Source of the DNA: Streptomyces viridochromogenes
GTDB lineage: Bacteria > Actinomycetota > Actinomycetes > Streptomycetales > Streptomycetaceae
NCBI RefSeq assembly: GCF_001270495.1
Contig: NZ_LGUR01000002.1
Span: 64,633 to 128,632 of the forward strand
Direction: 5' to 3'
Length of the DNA stretch: 64,000 nt
Numbering within the stretch: position 1 is the first letter of the stretch; every line of letters begins with the position of its first letter. Shown here in pieces: positions 34,205-42,908 of the stretch. Below the pieces are notes generated by a model, which worked only from the letters and a program-made list of their open reading frames with translations, made no database searches and was not told the origin of the DNA. A program made the translations under genes and the position numbers.

Positions 34205-35515
34205 GTGATCTCCCCAGCTCTTGACGCATGGGCACCTGGCGGCGGCGCGGCGGGGCACGGCCCGGGGCACGGAATTCCGGGCGCCCGTGATCCGCTCGGT
34301 CTGCTCGACCTGTTCGGCGACTCCTTTGTCCGCGACCCCCACCCCTGGCTGGACCTGCTGCGGTCCCAGACTCCCGTGCACCACGACCCGGCCACGGGGC
34401 TCTGGCTGGTCAGCCGCCACCAGGACGTGCGCCACGTACTGCTGGACCCGGACGTCTTCCTTCCCGACAACGCCCAGCACAGCGTCAGCCCGCTGCCCGT
34501 GGCCGTGTTGCGGGTGCTCGCCCGTGGCGGTTTCGCCCTTCCGCCCGCGCTCGCCAACAACGGCACCCCGACCCATCCCGGACTGCGCCGACTGGTCACC
34601 CGGTTCTTCCACGCGAACCGTGTCGCGGACGCCGTACCCGTGATCGAGCGCATCGCCGACGGACTGCTCGACGAGGTGCGGTCGCAGCTCGACTCGACCG
34701 GCGGCTGCGACCTGTTCACCTCGTTCGCGCAGCTTCTCCCCTGCGAGGTGCTGATGGAGCTCCTCGGTATACGGGGAGTGGATCCGGCCACCCTCATCCG
34801 CTGGAGCGACGCCTCGCTGGAGCTGTTCTGGGGCAGGCCCCCGCTCGAACGGCAGCTGGAGCTGGCGGAGCTCGTCGTGGAGTTCCACCAGTGGCTCACC
34901 GACACCGTCCGCGGCGGCACGGCCGCTCCCGACTCGTTCATCGGGGCACTCGCCCGGCACCGGCTGCCCGACGGCGGGCCGTTGGACGTCGCGACCGCGG
35001 TCGGCGTGTGCTTCTTCGTCTTCATCGCCGGCCAGTCCACGACCGGGCAGCTCATCACCACCGTGCTGCGCCGGGCGCTGGCCGAGTCCGGAATGTGGCC
35101 GCGCGTGGCCGGGGAAGCGGGTCTGGCCGAGGCCTGGGTGGAAGAAGTCCTGCGACGCGAGCCGCCCGTGACCACCTGGCGCCGGGTGACGGCGCGGGCC
35201 ACCGCAGTGAGCGGGGTACGCCTGCCGGCGGGCGCACAGGTGCTGGTCATGCTCCTGGGCAGCGGATCCGATCCGGAGGTCTTCCCGTCCCCGGAACGCA
35301 TGTGTCCGCGCCGGGAGAACATCCGTCACCATCTGGCCTTCGGCGTCGGCCGGCACCGCTGCCCGGGCGCTTCGCTGGCACGCACGGAGGCCGCGGTCGC
35401 CCTGCGGGCGGCGGCCCGCGGCCTGCCGGGCATCCGACCGGCGGTCGGGGCCGCGGAACCGCCGATGCTCGGCCTGTTGTCGTTCCGGGCACCCCTGGCT
35501 CTGGTCGTCGAGTAG
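34205..35515 (+). CDS. Cytochrome P450
   Basis: 436 aa from GTG 34205. The heme-binding loop is HLAFGVGRHRCPGASLART with the cysteine thiolate. The I-helix oxygen-activation motif is FVFIAGQSTTGQL (A-G-x-S-T), and the K-helix ExxR is seen in WVEEVLRREPPVTTWRR. The N-terminus has no membrane anchor, as in soluble bacterial P450s that use ferredoxin partners; no ferredoxin gene is adjacent. It is upstream of a convergent GAF-LuxR regulator and the acyl-CoA pathway, but a link to them is only positional. The substrate is unknown. Confidence 0.92.
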   Translation: MISPALDAWAPGGGAAGHGPGHGIPGARDPLGLLDLFGDSFVRDPHPWLDLLRSQTPVHHDPATGLWLVSRHQDVRHVLLDPDVFLPDNAQHSVSPLPVAVLRVLARGGFALPPALANNGTPTHPGLRRLVTRFFHANRVADAVPVIERIADGLLDEVRSQLDSTGGCDLFTSFAQLLPCEVLMELLGIRGVDPATLIRWSDASLELFWGRPPLERQLELAELVVEFHQWLTDTVRGGTAAPDSFIGALARHRLPDGGPLDVATAVGVCFFVFIAGQSTTGQLITTVLRRALAESGMWPRVAGEAGLAEAWVEEVLRREPPVTTWRRVTARATAVSGVRLPAGAQVLVMLLGSGSDPEVFPSPERMCPRRENIRHHLAFGVGRHRCPGASLARTEAAVALRAAARGLPGIRPAVGAAEPPMLGLLSFRAPLALVVE

Positions 35516-35690
35516 CGGCGGCCGCACGTCGGAGCCGTGTCCCTCACGGGCCGAACGCTTGAGACAGCCCTTCCTCACGCTTGGGGCAGCCCTTCCTCAA
35601 GCTCGGACGCGCGGGCCGACACCGGGCGACGCGATCCCCGCCGCGACCGCGGTCACCGCGGTCGCGTCTTCGGCGCGCGGCCGACCGCCC

Positions 35691-36548
35691 CTACGGCAGC
35701 AGACCCCGCCGTCGGGCGGTGACGACCGCGGCGAGGCGTGTGCGGGCGTCGAGTTTGCGCATCGCGCTGCGCAGATACGCCTTGACGGTCTCGGGCCGGA
35801 GACCGAGGCGGCGGCCTGCTTCGGCGTTGGTGCAGCCCAGGGCGATCTGGGCGAGCACGTCGATTTCCCTGGGCGACAGCGGCGTGACCGGCTCGGGCTC
35901 CGGTGCCGCGCCGAGGGCGGCCAGGCGGCGGGACGCGGCGCCCAGCCGGGCGCGAAGGGCCTCGTCCTCGACGTCCTGAGCGATCATCCGCAGCTCCGCG
36001 TGGAGTTCGCGGACCTCCTCGACCATGAACCGGTCCCCGGCGGGCTCGCTCTGCGCGACCCGCAGGAGCCGCAGGCGCCGATCGACCTCGTCCCGTACGG
36101 CGACCTCGCCGGCCAGCCGCCGCGAGGCGTCCACGACCACGTCCGTCGCCCTGTCCCCCAGGGGTGTGGTGCACCGGCTCGCGCCGTACAGCACGCCGCG
36201 TACAGCTCCGGCCACGACCACGGGAACGGCGACGACGGAACGGATGCCCTCCGCGTGCACCGGGCCGTCGTAGTCGTGCGTGATCGACCGGTCCGCCCCG
36301 TAGTCGGCCACGGCGGCGGGCCGCGCACTGGCCAGGACACGACCACCCAGGCCGGCCTCGGTGCGCACGTCGAGGCCGCGCAGCGCGGCCGTCCGGGCAC
36401 CGATGAACTGCGACAGGTTCAGCACGTGTTCGCGCACCTGACCGCCGAAGACGACCGGGATGCGCGAGCGCTGGTGGAGCGATCGGAGGGCCTGCCGGAA
36501 GGCGTCCCCGTCGTCGGGCCGCAGGGAGATGTCCGTACTGGAGTGCAT
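35691..36548 (-). CDS. LuxR-family regulator with GAF domain
   Basis: 285 aa from ATG 36548 (HSSTDISLRPDDGDAF), with AAAGGGG upstream. A GAF-like sensor fold covers residues ~25-160 (GLDVRTEAGLGGRVLASARP, then GIRSVVAVPVVVAGAVRGVL). The C-terminal LuxR HTH is PLSPREIDVLAQIALGCTNA followed by RPETVKAYLRSAMRKL. This layout is typical of streptomycete regulators of fatty or aromatic acid catabolism. It is divergent from the acyl-CoA synthetase gene (125 bases), so it is the likely activator of that operon. A longer frame to 36599 is possible but lacks a ribosome site. Confidence 0.88.
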   Translation of the reverse strand: MHSSTDISLRPDDGDAFRQALRSLHQRSRIPVVFGGQVREHVLNLSQFIGARTAALRGLDVRTEAGLGGRVLASARPAAVADYGADRSITHDYDGPVHAEGIRSVVAVPVVVAGAVRGVLYGASRCTTPLGDRATDVVVDASRRLAGEVAVRDEVDRRLRLLRVAQSEPAGDRFMVEEVRELHAELRMIAQDVEDEALRARLGAASRRLAALGAAPEPEPVTPLSPREIDVLAQIALGCTNAEAGRRLGLRPETVKAYLRSAMRKLDARTRLAAVVTARRRGLLP

Positions 36549-36673
36549 TGCCACTGCCCCTTTCCGGGGGTAGTCGGCGCCGTGCGTGACGCGCAGCATG
36601 TGTCAGCAGCGCGCAGCTTAAGGCGCGGTAACGCCCCTGTAAAAGGTCCTGTCCATGAGAAAGGGAGTGGGTT

Positions 36674-38371
36674 GTGGTGACTACCCACGGTCATTCCGCT
36701 GAGGTACGGGAGAACTCGCCCGCCCCGGCCGCGCCGGAGCAGCGGGTGCGGGAACTGCTCGCGCTCTTCGATTCTCCGGACGCCTGCGCCGCGGAATTGC
36801 TCTGCGACCGCCACCCCGAGGAGGCGGTGGCCTTCACGGTCGTGGACGCGGACCTGTCCGCCGAAGACCTCACCTACGGACGGCTACGCCGCGAGTCGGC
36901 CCGCTTCGCCGCCGCGCTGGCCGATCTGGGTGTCGAGCCGGGGGACGCCGTCGCCACGCTGATGGGCAAGTCCGCCGACCTGGTCGTGGCGTTGCTGGGC
37001 ATCTGGCGGCGGGGCGCGGTGCACCTGCCGCTGTTCACCGCGTTCGCCCCACCCGCGATTCGGCTCCGGCTCGACGCCGGCCGGGCGAAGGTCGTCGTGG
37101 TCGACGCGGATCAGCGCGCCAAGCTCGCACCCGGTGACGACATGCCTGCCGAGCCGGCCTGGCTGACCGTGGTCGCCGGTGACACGGCGGACGAGGGCGC
37201 CCTCTCCTTCACGGGGCTGCTGGCCGGCTACATCGGGGACGAGCCGCAGGGCCGGGCCGTCGCCGTAGGCGGGGACGGGCCGCTGGTCCAACTGTTCACC
37301 TCGGGCACGACGGGCACGCCGAAGGGAGTCCCCGTGCCGGTCAAGGCACTGGCCTCCTTCCAGGCGTACCTGGAGTTCGGCCTCGACGTACGCCCCGACG
37401 ACGTGTTCTGGAACGCCGCCGACCCCGGCTGGGCGTACGGCCTGTACTACGCCGTCCTCGGCCCGCTGGCCACGGGCACCCGCAGCCTGCAGCTGCACGC
37501 GGGCTTCAGCCCGGCGCTCACCTGGCAGGTGCTCCGCACCTTCGGCGTCACGAACTTCGCGGCCGCTCCCACCGTGTACCGCAGCCTCAAGGCCGCGTCC
37601 GACCCCGTTCCGGAGGGCGTGCGGCTGCGGCGGGCCTCGTCGGCCGGTGAACCGCTCACACCGGAAGTCGTCTCCTGGTCCGAGCAGGCCCTCGGCGTGG
37701 CGGTACGCGACCACTACGGGCAGACCGAGCACGGCATGGTGATCGTGGGCGGCTGGGCCGACGCCGTACGGACGTCGGTTCCGCCCGGCTCGATGGGCAG
37801 GCCGCTGCCCGGCTGGTCGGCCGAGGTGCTGCACGACGACCGGGACGAGCCGGTGCCGCCGGGCACTCTCGGCCGTGTCGCGATCGACGTCACCGGCAGT
37901 CCGCTGCTGTGGTTCTCCGGGTACGTGGACGCGCCGGAGAAGACCGCCGAGCGCTTCAGCGCCGACGGCCGCTGGTACCTCACCGGCGACGCGGGCGCCC
38001 GGAACGCCGACGGCGACTTCTTCTTCTCCGCCCGCGACGACGACGTGATCATCATGGCGGGCTACCGCATCGGCCCGTTCGACGTGGAGAGCGTGCTGGT
38101 GCAGCACGAGAGCGTCATCGAGGCGGCCGTCGTGGGGGTGCCGGACGCCCTGCGCGGTGAGGTGCTGGAGGCGTACATCGTGCTGCGTGATCCGGCGGCG
38201 GGCGACGCGGCCCTCGCCGAGGAGCTGCAGCACCTGGTCAAGCGCAGGTTCGCCGCGCACGCCTATCCCCGGACCGTGCACTTCACCGACCGGCTGCCCA
38301 AGACACCCAGCGGCAAGATCCAGCGTTTCCTGCTGCGCGAGCAGCGCGCTCTGGAGATCCGGCAGGCCTGA
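36674..38371 (+). CDS. Acyl-CoA synthetase (AMP-forming)
   Basis: 565 aa from GTG 36674 behind AAGGGAG. The AMP-binding signature is LFTSGTTGTPKGVP. The adenine motif is HYGQTEHGM, the hinge region is WYLTGDAGARNADGDFFF, and the catalytic lysine is in PKTPSGKIQR. It resembles medium-chain acyl-CoA or propionate-type synthetases (WNAADPGWAYGLYY). It activates a carboxylic acid to its CoA thioester in the cytoplasm and is the first gene of an operon continuing with an acyl-CoA dehydrogenase and an SDR. Acid specificity is not predictable. Confidence 0.9.
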   Translation: MVTTHGHSAEVRENSPAPAAPEQRVRELLALFDSPDACAAELLCDRHPEEAVAFTVVDADLSAEDLTYGRLRRESARFAAALADLGVEPGDAVATLMGKSADLVVALLGIWRRGAVHLPLFTAFAPPAIRLRLDAGRAKVVVVDADQRAKLAPGDDMPAEPAWLTVVAGDTADEGALSFTGLLAGYIGDEPQGRAVAVGGDGPLVQLFTSGTTGTPKGVPVPVKALASFQAYLEFGLDVRPDDVFWNAADPGWAYGLYYAVLGPLATGTRSLQLHAGFSPALTWQVLRTFGVTNFAAAPTVYRSLKAASDPVPEGVRLRRASSAGEPLTPEVVSWSEQALGVAVRDHYGQTEHGMVIVGGWADAVRTSVPPGSMGRPLPGWSAEVLHDDRDEPVPPGTLGRVAIDVTGSPLLWFSGYVDAPEKTAERFSADGRWYLTGDAGARNADGDFFFSARDDDVIIMAGYRIGPFDVESVLVQHESVIEAAVVGVPDALRGEVLEAYIVLRDPAAGDAALAEELQHLVKRRFAAHAYPRTVHFTDRLPKTPSGKIQRFLLREQRALEIRQA

Positions 38372-38425
38372 ACCGTCGTCGACGGCCCGTCTCTCGTTCC
38401 ATCCGCTCAGTGGAGGTTCGCCCCG

Positions 38426-39673
38426 ATGTCCCGCACACCCGTGTCCCGACTGCTGCCGACCGAGGAGGCCGCGGAGCTGTTGGAGCTGACACGCGCCATA
38501 GCCGACGGAGCACTGGCTCCGCGCGCCGCGGAGGACGAGGCCGCCGGGCGGTTCCCGCGCGACGTCTTCCGCACACTGGGCCGCGCCGGGCTGCTCGGGC
38601 TGCCCTTCCCCGAGGAGTGGGGCGGCGCCGGACTGCCCTACGAGGTCTACGTGCAGGTCCTCGAGGAGATCTCGGCGCGCTGGGCGAGCGTCGGTATCGG
38701 CGTGAGCGTGCACGCGCTGTCCTGTTTCGCGCTGGCGAACCACGGCACCGACGAGCAGCGGGGGCAGTGGCTGCCGGAGATGCTCGGCGGGGAACTGCTG
38801 GGCGCGTACTGCCTGTCGGAGTCCCACGCAGGCTCCGACCCGGCCGCGATGCGCACCCGCGCCGACCGCGAGGAGAACGACGGGGACGAGAGCGGCGACT
38901 ACGTACTGCGTGGTGAGAAGGCGTGGACCACCCACGGCGGGCACGCCGATTTCTACACCGTCATGGCGCGCACCGGCCAACACCGCAGCCAGGGCATCTC
39001 CTGCTTCCTGGTCCCGGCCGACGCACCGAACCTGTCGGCCGACCCCCCGGAACGCAAGATGGGTCTGACGGCGCAGGCCACCGCGACCATGCGCTTCGAC
39101 GGTGTACGCGTCAGCGCCGGGCGCAGGATCGGCGCGGAGGGCCAGGGCCTGTCCCTGGCGCTCGCCGGCCTCGACGCGGGTCGGCTGGGCATCGCGGCCG
39201 TCGCCGTCGGGCTGGCCCAGGGGGCGTTGGACGACGCCGTGGCCTATGCGAAGGAGAGGGAGGCGTTCGGCCGGCCGATCATCGACCACCAGGGGCTGGC
39301 GTTCCTGCTCGCCGACATGGAGGCCGCCGTGGAGTCCGCCCGCGCGACGCTGCTGTCGGCGGCCCGGCGCAAGGACGCCGGTCTGCCGTACGGCCGCCAG
39401 GCCAGTATCGCCAAGCTGGTCGCCACCGAGGCCGCGATGCGGGTGACCACGGACGCCGTCCAGGTCTTCGGCGGCGCGGGCTACACCAGGGACTTCCCCG
39501 TGGAGCGGTACATGCGGGAGGCGAAGGTGATGCAGATCTTCGAGGGCACCAACCAGATCCAGCGCATGGTCATCAGCCGGGAACTCGCCCGTGGCCGCCG
39601 CGGGCCCGTCGCCCACGTCCTCTCCCTCGCCTCCCCTGATTTCCCTGACTCCCTGGAAGGGAACCGGTCATGA
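38426..39673 (+). CDS. Acyl-CoA dehydrogenase
   Basis: 415 aa with GGAGG upstream. FAD and substrate features are YCLSESHAGSDPAAMRT, GEKAWTTHGGHADFY, and the C-terminal QVFGGAGYTRDFPVERYMRE followed by IFEGTNQIQRMVISREL, where the catalytic Glu sits in FEGT. The protein is of the short- or branched-chain type and full length. It oxidises the CoA thioester made by the preceding synthetase. Its last four bases overlap the start of the SDR gene (ATGA), showing translational coupling. The electron acceptor (ETF) is not encoded here. Confidence 0.92.
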   Translation: MSRTPVSRLLPTEEAAELLELTRAIADGALAPRAAEDEAAGRFPRDVFRTLGRAGLLGLPFPEEWGGAGLPYEVYVQVLEEISARWASVGIGVSVHALSCFALANHGTDEQRGQWLPEMLGGELLGAYCLSESHAGSDPAAMRTRADREENDGDESGDYVLRGEKAWTTHGGHADFYTVMARTGQHRSQGISCFLVPADAPNLSADPPERKMGLTAQATATMRFDGVRVSAGRRIGAEGQGLSLALAGLDAGRLGIAAVAVGLAQGALDDAVAYAKEREAFGRPIIDHQGLAFLLADMEAAVESARATLLSAARRKDAGLPYGRQASIAKLVATEAAMRVTTDAVQVFGGAGYTRDFPVERYMREAKVMQIFEGTNQIQRMVISRELARGRRGPVAHVLSLASPDFPDSLEGNRS

Positions 39674-40440
39674 ACCTCACCGGAACCGCCGCCCTCGTCA
39701 CCGGCGGCGCCAGCGGCCTCGGCCGCGCGACCGCCACCGAACTGCTGCGCGCCGGAGCTCATGTGGTGATCGCCGACCTGCCCTCCTCCCCCGGCGAGGC
39801 TGTCGCGAGGGAACTCGCCGCCATCGGGCCCACGGTGCGCTTCGTCCCCTGCGACGTGACCGATCCCGACGACGTCCGGGCGGCCGTGGACGCCGCCGGC
39901 GAACCCGCTCCGCTGCGTACGGCCGTGAACTGCGCGGGAGTCGCCACTCCCGGGCGCATGCTGTCGCGGGAAGGACCGCTCGCCCTGGACGACTTCGCCC
40001 GTGTGGTCCACATCAACCTGACCGGCACCTTCAACGTGTTCCGGCTCGCCGCCCACCGCATCTCCGAGACCGAGAGCGTCGACGGCGAACGCGGGGTGCT
40101 CGTCGCCACGGCCTCGGTCGCCGCGTACGACGGGCAGATCGGCCAGGCCGCGTACGCCGCCTCGAAGGCCGGCATCGCCGGGCTGACGCTCCCCGCCGCC
40201 CGCGAACTGGCCCGGCACCGCATCCGGGTGATGGCCATCGCACCGGGCCTCTTCGACACCCCCCTGATGGCGGGGCTCCCTCAGGACGCCCGTGACTCGC
40301 TCGGCCGTCAGGTGCCCCACCCGGCCCGCCTCGGCGATCCGTCCGAGTTCGCCGCCCTGGTCCGCCACATCGCCGAGAACCCGATGCTGAACGGTGAGGT
40401 CATCCGCCTCGACGGCGCCATCCGGATGGCGCCCCGTTGA
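39670..40440 (+). CDS. Short-chain dehydrogenase, 3-hydroxyacyl-CoA dehydrogenase type II-like
   Basis: 256 aa. NAD-binding motif TGGASGLGRATA, catalytic Ser in VATASVAAYDG and the YxxxK in AYAASKAG are intact. The C-terminal AIAPGLFDTPLMAGLP matches the HSD17B10 (type II 3-hydroxyacyl-CoA dehydrogenase) branch. It overlaps the acyl-CoA dehydrogenase gene by four bases and would oxidise the 3-hydroxyacyl-CoA intermediate. No enoyl-CoA hydratase or thiolase is in the operon, so the pathway must use enzymes encoded elsewhere. Confidence 0.9.
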   Translation: MNLTGTAALVTGGASGLGRATATELLRAGAHVVIADLPSSPGEAVARELAAIGPTVRFVPCDVTDPDDVRAAVDAAGEPAPLRTAVNCAGVATPGRMLSREGPLALDDFARVVHINLTGTFNVFRLAAHRISETESVDGERGVLVATASVAAYDGQIGQAAYAASKAGIAGLTLPAARELARHRIRVMAIAPGLFDTPLMAGLPQDARDSLGRQVPHPARLGDPSEFAALVRHIAENPMLNGEVIRLDGAIRMAPR

Positions 40441-40511
40441 CGGAAGGAGAGAGAACTCCGCGTTCCCGTCCACTGCCCACTCTCTCACTCCCCCCGCCGT
40501 GGTTCCGAAGT

Positions 40512-40534
40512 CCCCTTCCCCTTCCCCTTCCCCC
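40512..40534. repeat. C/T-only tandem repeat (CCCCTT x4)
   Basis: Four copies of CCCCTT, the last incomplete, form a strict pyrimidine tract between the SDR and MHS transporter genes. It may be a simple slippage product; it could affect transcript structure. Confidence 0.7.
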
Positions 40535-40572
40535 TGTCCCCGCCCCGTTCCGCTGAGTCAACGGAGAGTCAG

Positions 40573-41928
40573 ATGGAGTACCCAACGAACCGCTCGACGT
40601 CCATGCGCCGTGTCGCCACCGCCAGTTGTGTCGGCACCACCATCGAGTTCTACGACTTCTTCATCTACGGCACGGCCGCCGCCCTGGTCTTCCCGCAGGT
40701 GTTCTTCCCCGCGCTGGGGAGCGCCGCGGCGACCGTCGCGTCGTTCGCGACCTTCGCGGTCGCCTTCGTCGCCCGCCCGCTCGGGGCGATCGTGTTCGGG
40801 CACTACGGCGACCGCCTGGGCCGCAAGAACACCCTCATCGCCACCCTCATGCTGATGGGGATCTCCACGGTCGTGATCGGCCTGCTCCCGGGCGCCTCCA
40901 CCATCGGCGTCGCCGCGCCCATCGCCCTGGTGGTCCTGCGCTTCCTGCAAGGGCTCGCCGTCGGCGGTGAGTGGGCCGGCGCGACCCTGCTCGCCGCGGA
41001 GTACGCCCCACCGGCCAAGCGCGGGCTGTACGGCGTCTTTCCCCAACTCGGCGCAGCCATCGCGTTCGCCCTGGCCAGCGGCACGTTCCTCGCCGTGAAC
41101 ATTGCGCTCGGCGAGACCAACCCGGCCTTCCTCGACTGGGGCTGGCGTATCCCGTTCCTCCTCAGCGCCGTCCTCGTCGGCCTGGGCCTGTGGGTGCGCA
41201 CGGCCATCGAGGAGACCCCGGCCTTCCGCAACGAGCGCGAGCGGCGGAACGACGCGGCGAAGCGGGCCAAGCCCCCGATCCTCGACGTCTTCCGCGCCCA
41301 GCCCCGCGAGGTCCTGCTCGCCGGCGGCGTGCTGACGATCGTGTTCGCGCTGTTCTACCTGGGCACCGCCTTCCTCACCAGCTACGCCACCAGCACCGCC
41401 GGGGCCGGACTCGAGCGTCGCACCGTGCTGATCCTCAACATCGTCGCCGCGGTCGTGTTCGGCGTGACCACGGCGGTGTCGGGAATCGTGTCCGACCGGT
41501 TCGGACGCCGCAGAGTGATCGTCACCTGCTGCGCGCTGTCGATTCCCTGGGCGCTGGTCCTCTTCCCGATCATGGACACCGGGTCGGTGACGGGCTTCGC
41601 CGTCGCCCTCCTCGGCACCCTGGCGATCTTCGGGATCGCCTACGGCCCGGTCGGCGCCTACCTGCCCGAGATGTTCCACACCCGCTACCGCTACACCGGC
41701 GCCGGGATGGGCTACAACCTCGGGGGCGTCCTCGGCGGAGCCGTCGCCCCGCTGCTCGCGGCCCAACTCGTCGGCAGCTACGGCGGCTACGCCGTCGGCC
41801 TCATGATCGCCGCGCTCGGACTGCTCAGCCTGGTCTGTGTCATCGCTCTGGGCGAGACCAAGCATCGCGCCGTCGACGCGGCGCCGGAGACCACCACCGA
41901 CGTCAAGGACCGGCTCACCCCAGCCTGA
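40573..41928 (+). CDS. MHS-family MFS transporter (metabolite:H+ symporter)
   Basis: 451 aa from ATG 40573 behind ACGGAGAG. Twelve helices and the MHS signatures are visible: EFYDFFIYGTAAALVFPQVF at the N-terminus, GHYGDRLGRKNTL in loop 2-3, RFLQGLAVGGEWAGATLLA, and EYAPPAKRGLYGVFPQLG. Relatives import organic acids such as shikimate, 2-oxoglutarate or proline/betaine with protons. Following the acyl-CoA genes in the same orientation, it probably takes up the acid that the synthetase activates. Confidence 0.9.
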   Translation: MEYPTNRSTSMRRVATASCVGTTIEFYDFFIYGTAAALVFPQVFFPALGSAAATVASFATFAVAFVARPLGAIVFGHYGDRLGRKNTLIATLMLMGISTVVIGLLPGASTIGVAAPIALVVLRFLQGLAVGGEWAGATLLAAEYAPPAKRGLYGVFPQLGAAIAFALASGTFLAVNIALGETNPAFLDWGWRIPFLLSAVLVGLGLWVRTAIEETPAFRNERERRNDAAKRAKPPILDVFRAQPREVLLAGGVLTIVFALFYLGTAFLTSYATSTAGAGLERRTVLILNIVAAVVFGVTTAVSGIVSDRFGRRRVIVTCCALSIPWALVLFPIMDTGSVTGFAVALLGTLAIFGIAYGPVGAYLPEMFHTRYRYTGAGMGYNLGGVLGGAVAPLLAAQLVGSYGGYAVGLMIAALGLLSLVCVIALGETKHRAVDAAPETTTDVKDRLTPA

Positions 41929-42068
41929 CCAGCGTGGTTCCCCGCAGAGGCGAGCAGCAGAGCAGAGGCTCCCCCGCGCGGATCGTACGAGCCGGACGAC
42001 ACTGCCGCGATCACGGACGCTCTCCCCGCCCGTGATCGCGGCAGCCGCACTGACAGGAGTCTGCGCCC

Positions 42069-42108
42069 CTGACCGACTGACCGACTGACCGGCTGACCGG
42101 CTGACCGG
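42069..42108. repeat. 8-bp tandem repeat (CTGACCGA/CTGACCGG), five units
   Basis: Two CTGACCGA units are followed by three CTGACCGG units with no spacer. Such short arrays can vary in copy number by slippage. Confidence 0.8.
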
Positions 42109-42160
42109 CTCTCACCTGGTGAACCCAAGTGGCCGGGAGTCGGTGAGGGTGACTCACATC

Positions 42161-42184
42161 CGTGACACCCGTGACACCCGTGAC
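42161..42184. repeat. 9-bp tandem repeat (CGTGACACC), 2.7 units
   Basis: Two complete CGTGACACC units and a CGTGAC remainder lie 53 bases from the 8-bp array. Function is unknown. Confidence 0.75.
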
Positions 42185-42228
42185 GTGGGCCTTTCCGCGA
42201 CACGGCGGCTGTTGCGAACAAGCCACGA

Positions 42229-42774
42229 TCAGCGGTCCGTCGCGGGCAGGTGGGCAAGGCCCGTGTCGGTCATGATGCGGTCCACGGTCTCCCCCAGGGC
42301 GCTGTCGGCGCCGATGACGGTCTCGATTCCGCCGGGCAGCAGGTCGTGGGGCCGGTACCAGTCCCGCAACCTGGTCGCGTCGACGACGTCGGCGATCGGC
42401 TTGGTGGCGTGCCGGACGAGGGTCTCGTCGAACGGCACGTCCAGGTAGTAGCCGTGAGTCGGGCCGCGATGGTCGGCGCGGAGTCGGGCGAGCATGTCGC
42501 CGTACCGGTCGGCGTACAGGATGCCTTCGACGACGACATGGAATCCCGCGTCGAGGGCGTAGCGGGCCGTCAGGTCGATCAGGCCGATGTTCGCCGCGCC
42601 GGGCCGGTCGTGTTCGCGGAGCACCGTGCGGCGGAGGTTGTCCTGGCCGACCAGGGCAAGGCCGCGGCCGAACCGGTCCCGCAGGCCCACCGCGACGGAC
42701 GACTTCCCCGAAGCGCTGTTGCCGCGCAGTACGACCAGCCGGGTTTCTTCGGTGCCCACCATCACGACGATCAC
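42229..42774 (-). CDS. P-loop kinase (AAA_33 / zeta-toxin-like)
   Basis: 181 aa. The Walker A motif is LRGNSASGKSSVAVGL. A Gln-Asp metal region follows (VGQDNLRRTV), then VVVEGILYADRYG. Related proteins include nucleoside kinases, chloramphenicol phosphotransferase-like enzymes and zeta toxins. A zeta-type antitoxin partner is not present, so a small-molecule kinase is more likely than a toxin. Start GTG 42774 is the first candidate; the Met of MVGTEETRL a few codons in is another. No operon partner. Confidence 0.8.
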   Translation of the reverse strand: MIVVMVGTEETRLVVLRGNSASGKSSVAVGLRDRFGRGLALVGQDNLRRTVLREHDRPGAANIGLIDLTARYALDAGFHVVVEGILYADRYGDMLARLRADHRGPTHGYYLDVPFDETLVRHATKPIADVVDATRLRDWYRPHDLLPGGIETVIGADSALGETVDRIMTDTGLAHLPATDR

Positions 42775-42908
42775 GCTACCGACGACCGGTGATCGCGTGC
42801 GGGCGATTCCCGGTGCCGGTGGTTCTCGGACGGCTCAGGCGGCACACGTGTCTGCGTACTCCGGAGCAGTAACTGCCTTCACCAGCACGTCCCTTGCCCT
42901 TCTCGTCG

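Larger units (their letters stand above)
41929..42228. other. Intergenic region with two short tandem repeats
   Basis: This stretch separates two tail-to-tail genes and contains no gene that I can support. It holds five 8-bp units (CTGACCGA/G, 42069-42108) and a 9-bp tandem CGTGACACC (42161-42184). Neither array is long or spaced enough to be CRISPR. Confidence 0.6.

Noticed and set aside
34133..35578. 481-codon minus-strand frame over the P450
   Set aside because: The P450 heme, I-helix and ExxR motifs fix the coding strand.
36884..39616. 910-codon open frame on the minus strand over the acyl-CoA synthetase and dehydrogenase genes
   Set aside because: It is the complement of two clear enzyme genes; high GC keeps antisense frames open, and its residues match no family.
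40558..41865. 435-codon minus-strand frame over the MHS transporter
   Set aside because: Extremely Asp/Glu/Gly/Arg-rich, as expected for the complement of a membrane protein gene.
42069..42184. Possible CRISPR-like repeats
   Set aside because: Units are only 8-9 bases with no spacers and no cas genes nearby.
42229..42774. Zeta toxin of a toxin-antitoxin pair
   Set aside because: The P-loop kinase fits that superfamily, but no antitoxin gene adjoins, so a small-molecule kinase is the safer call.
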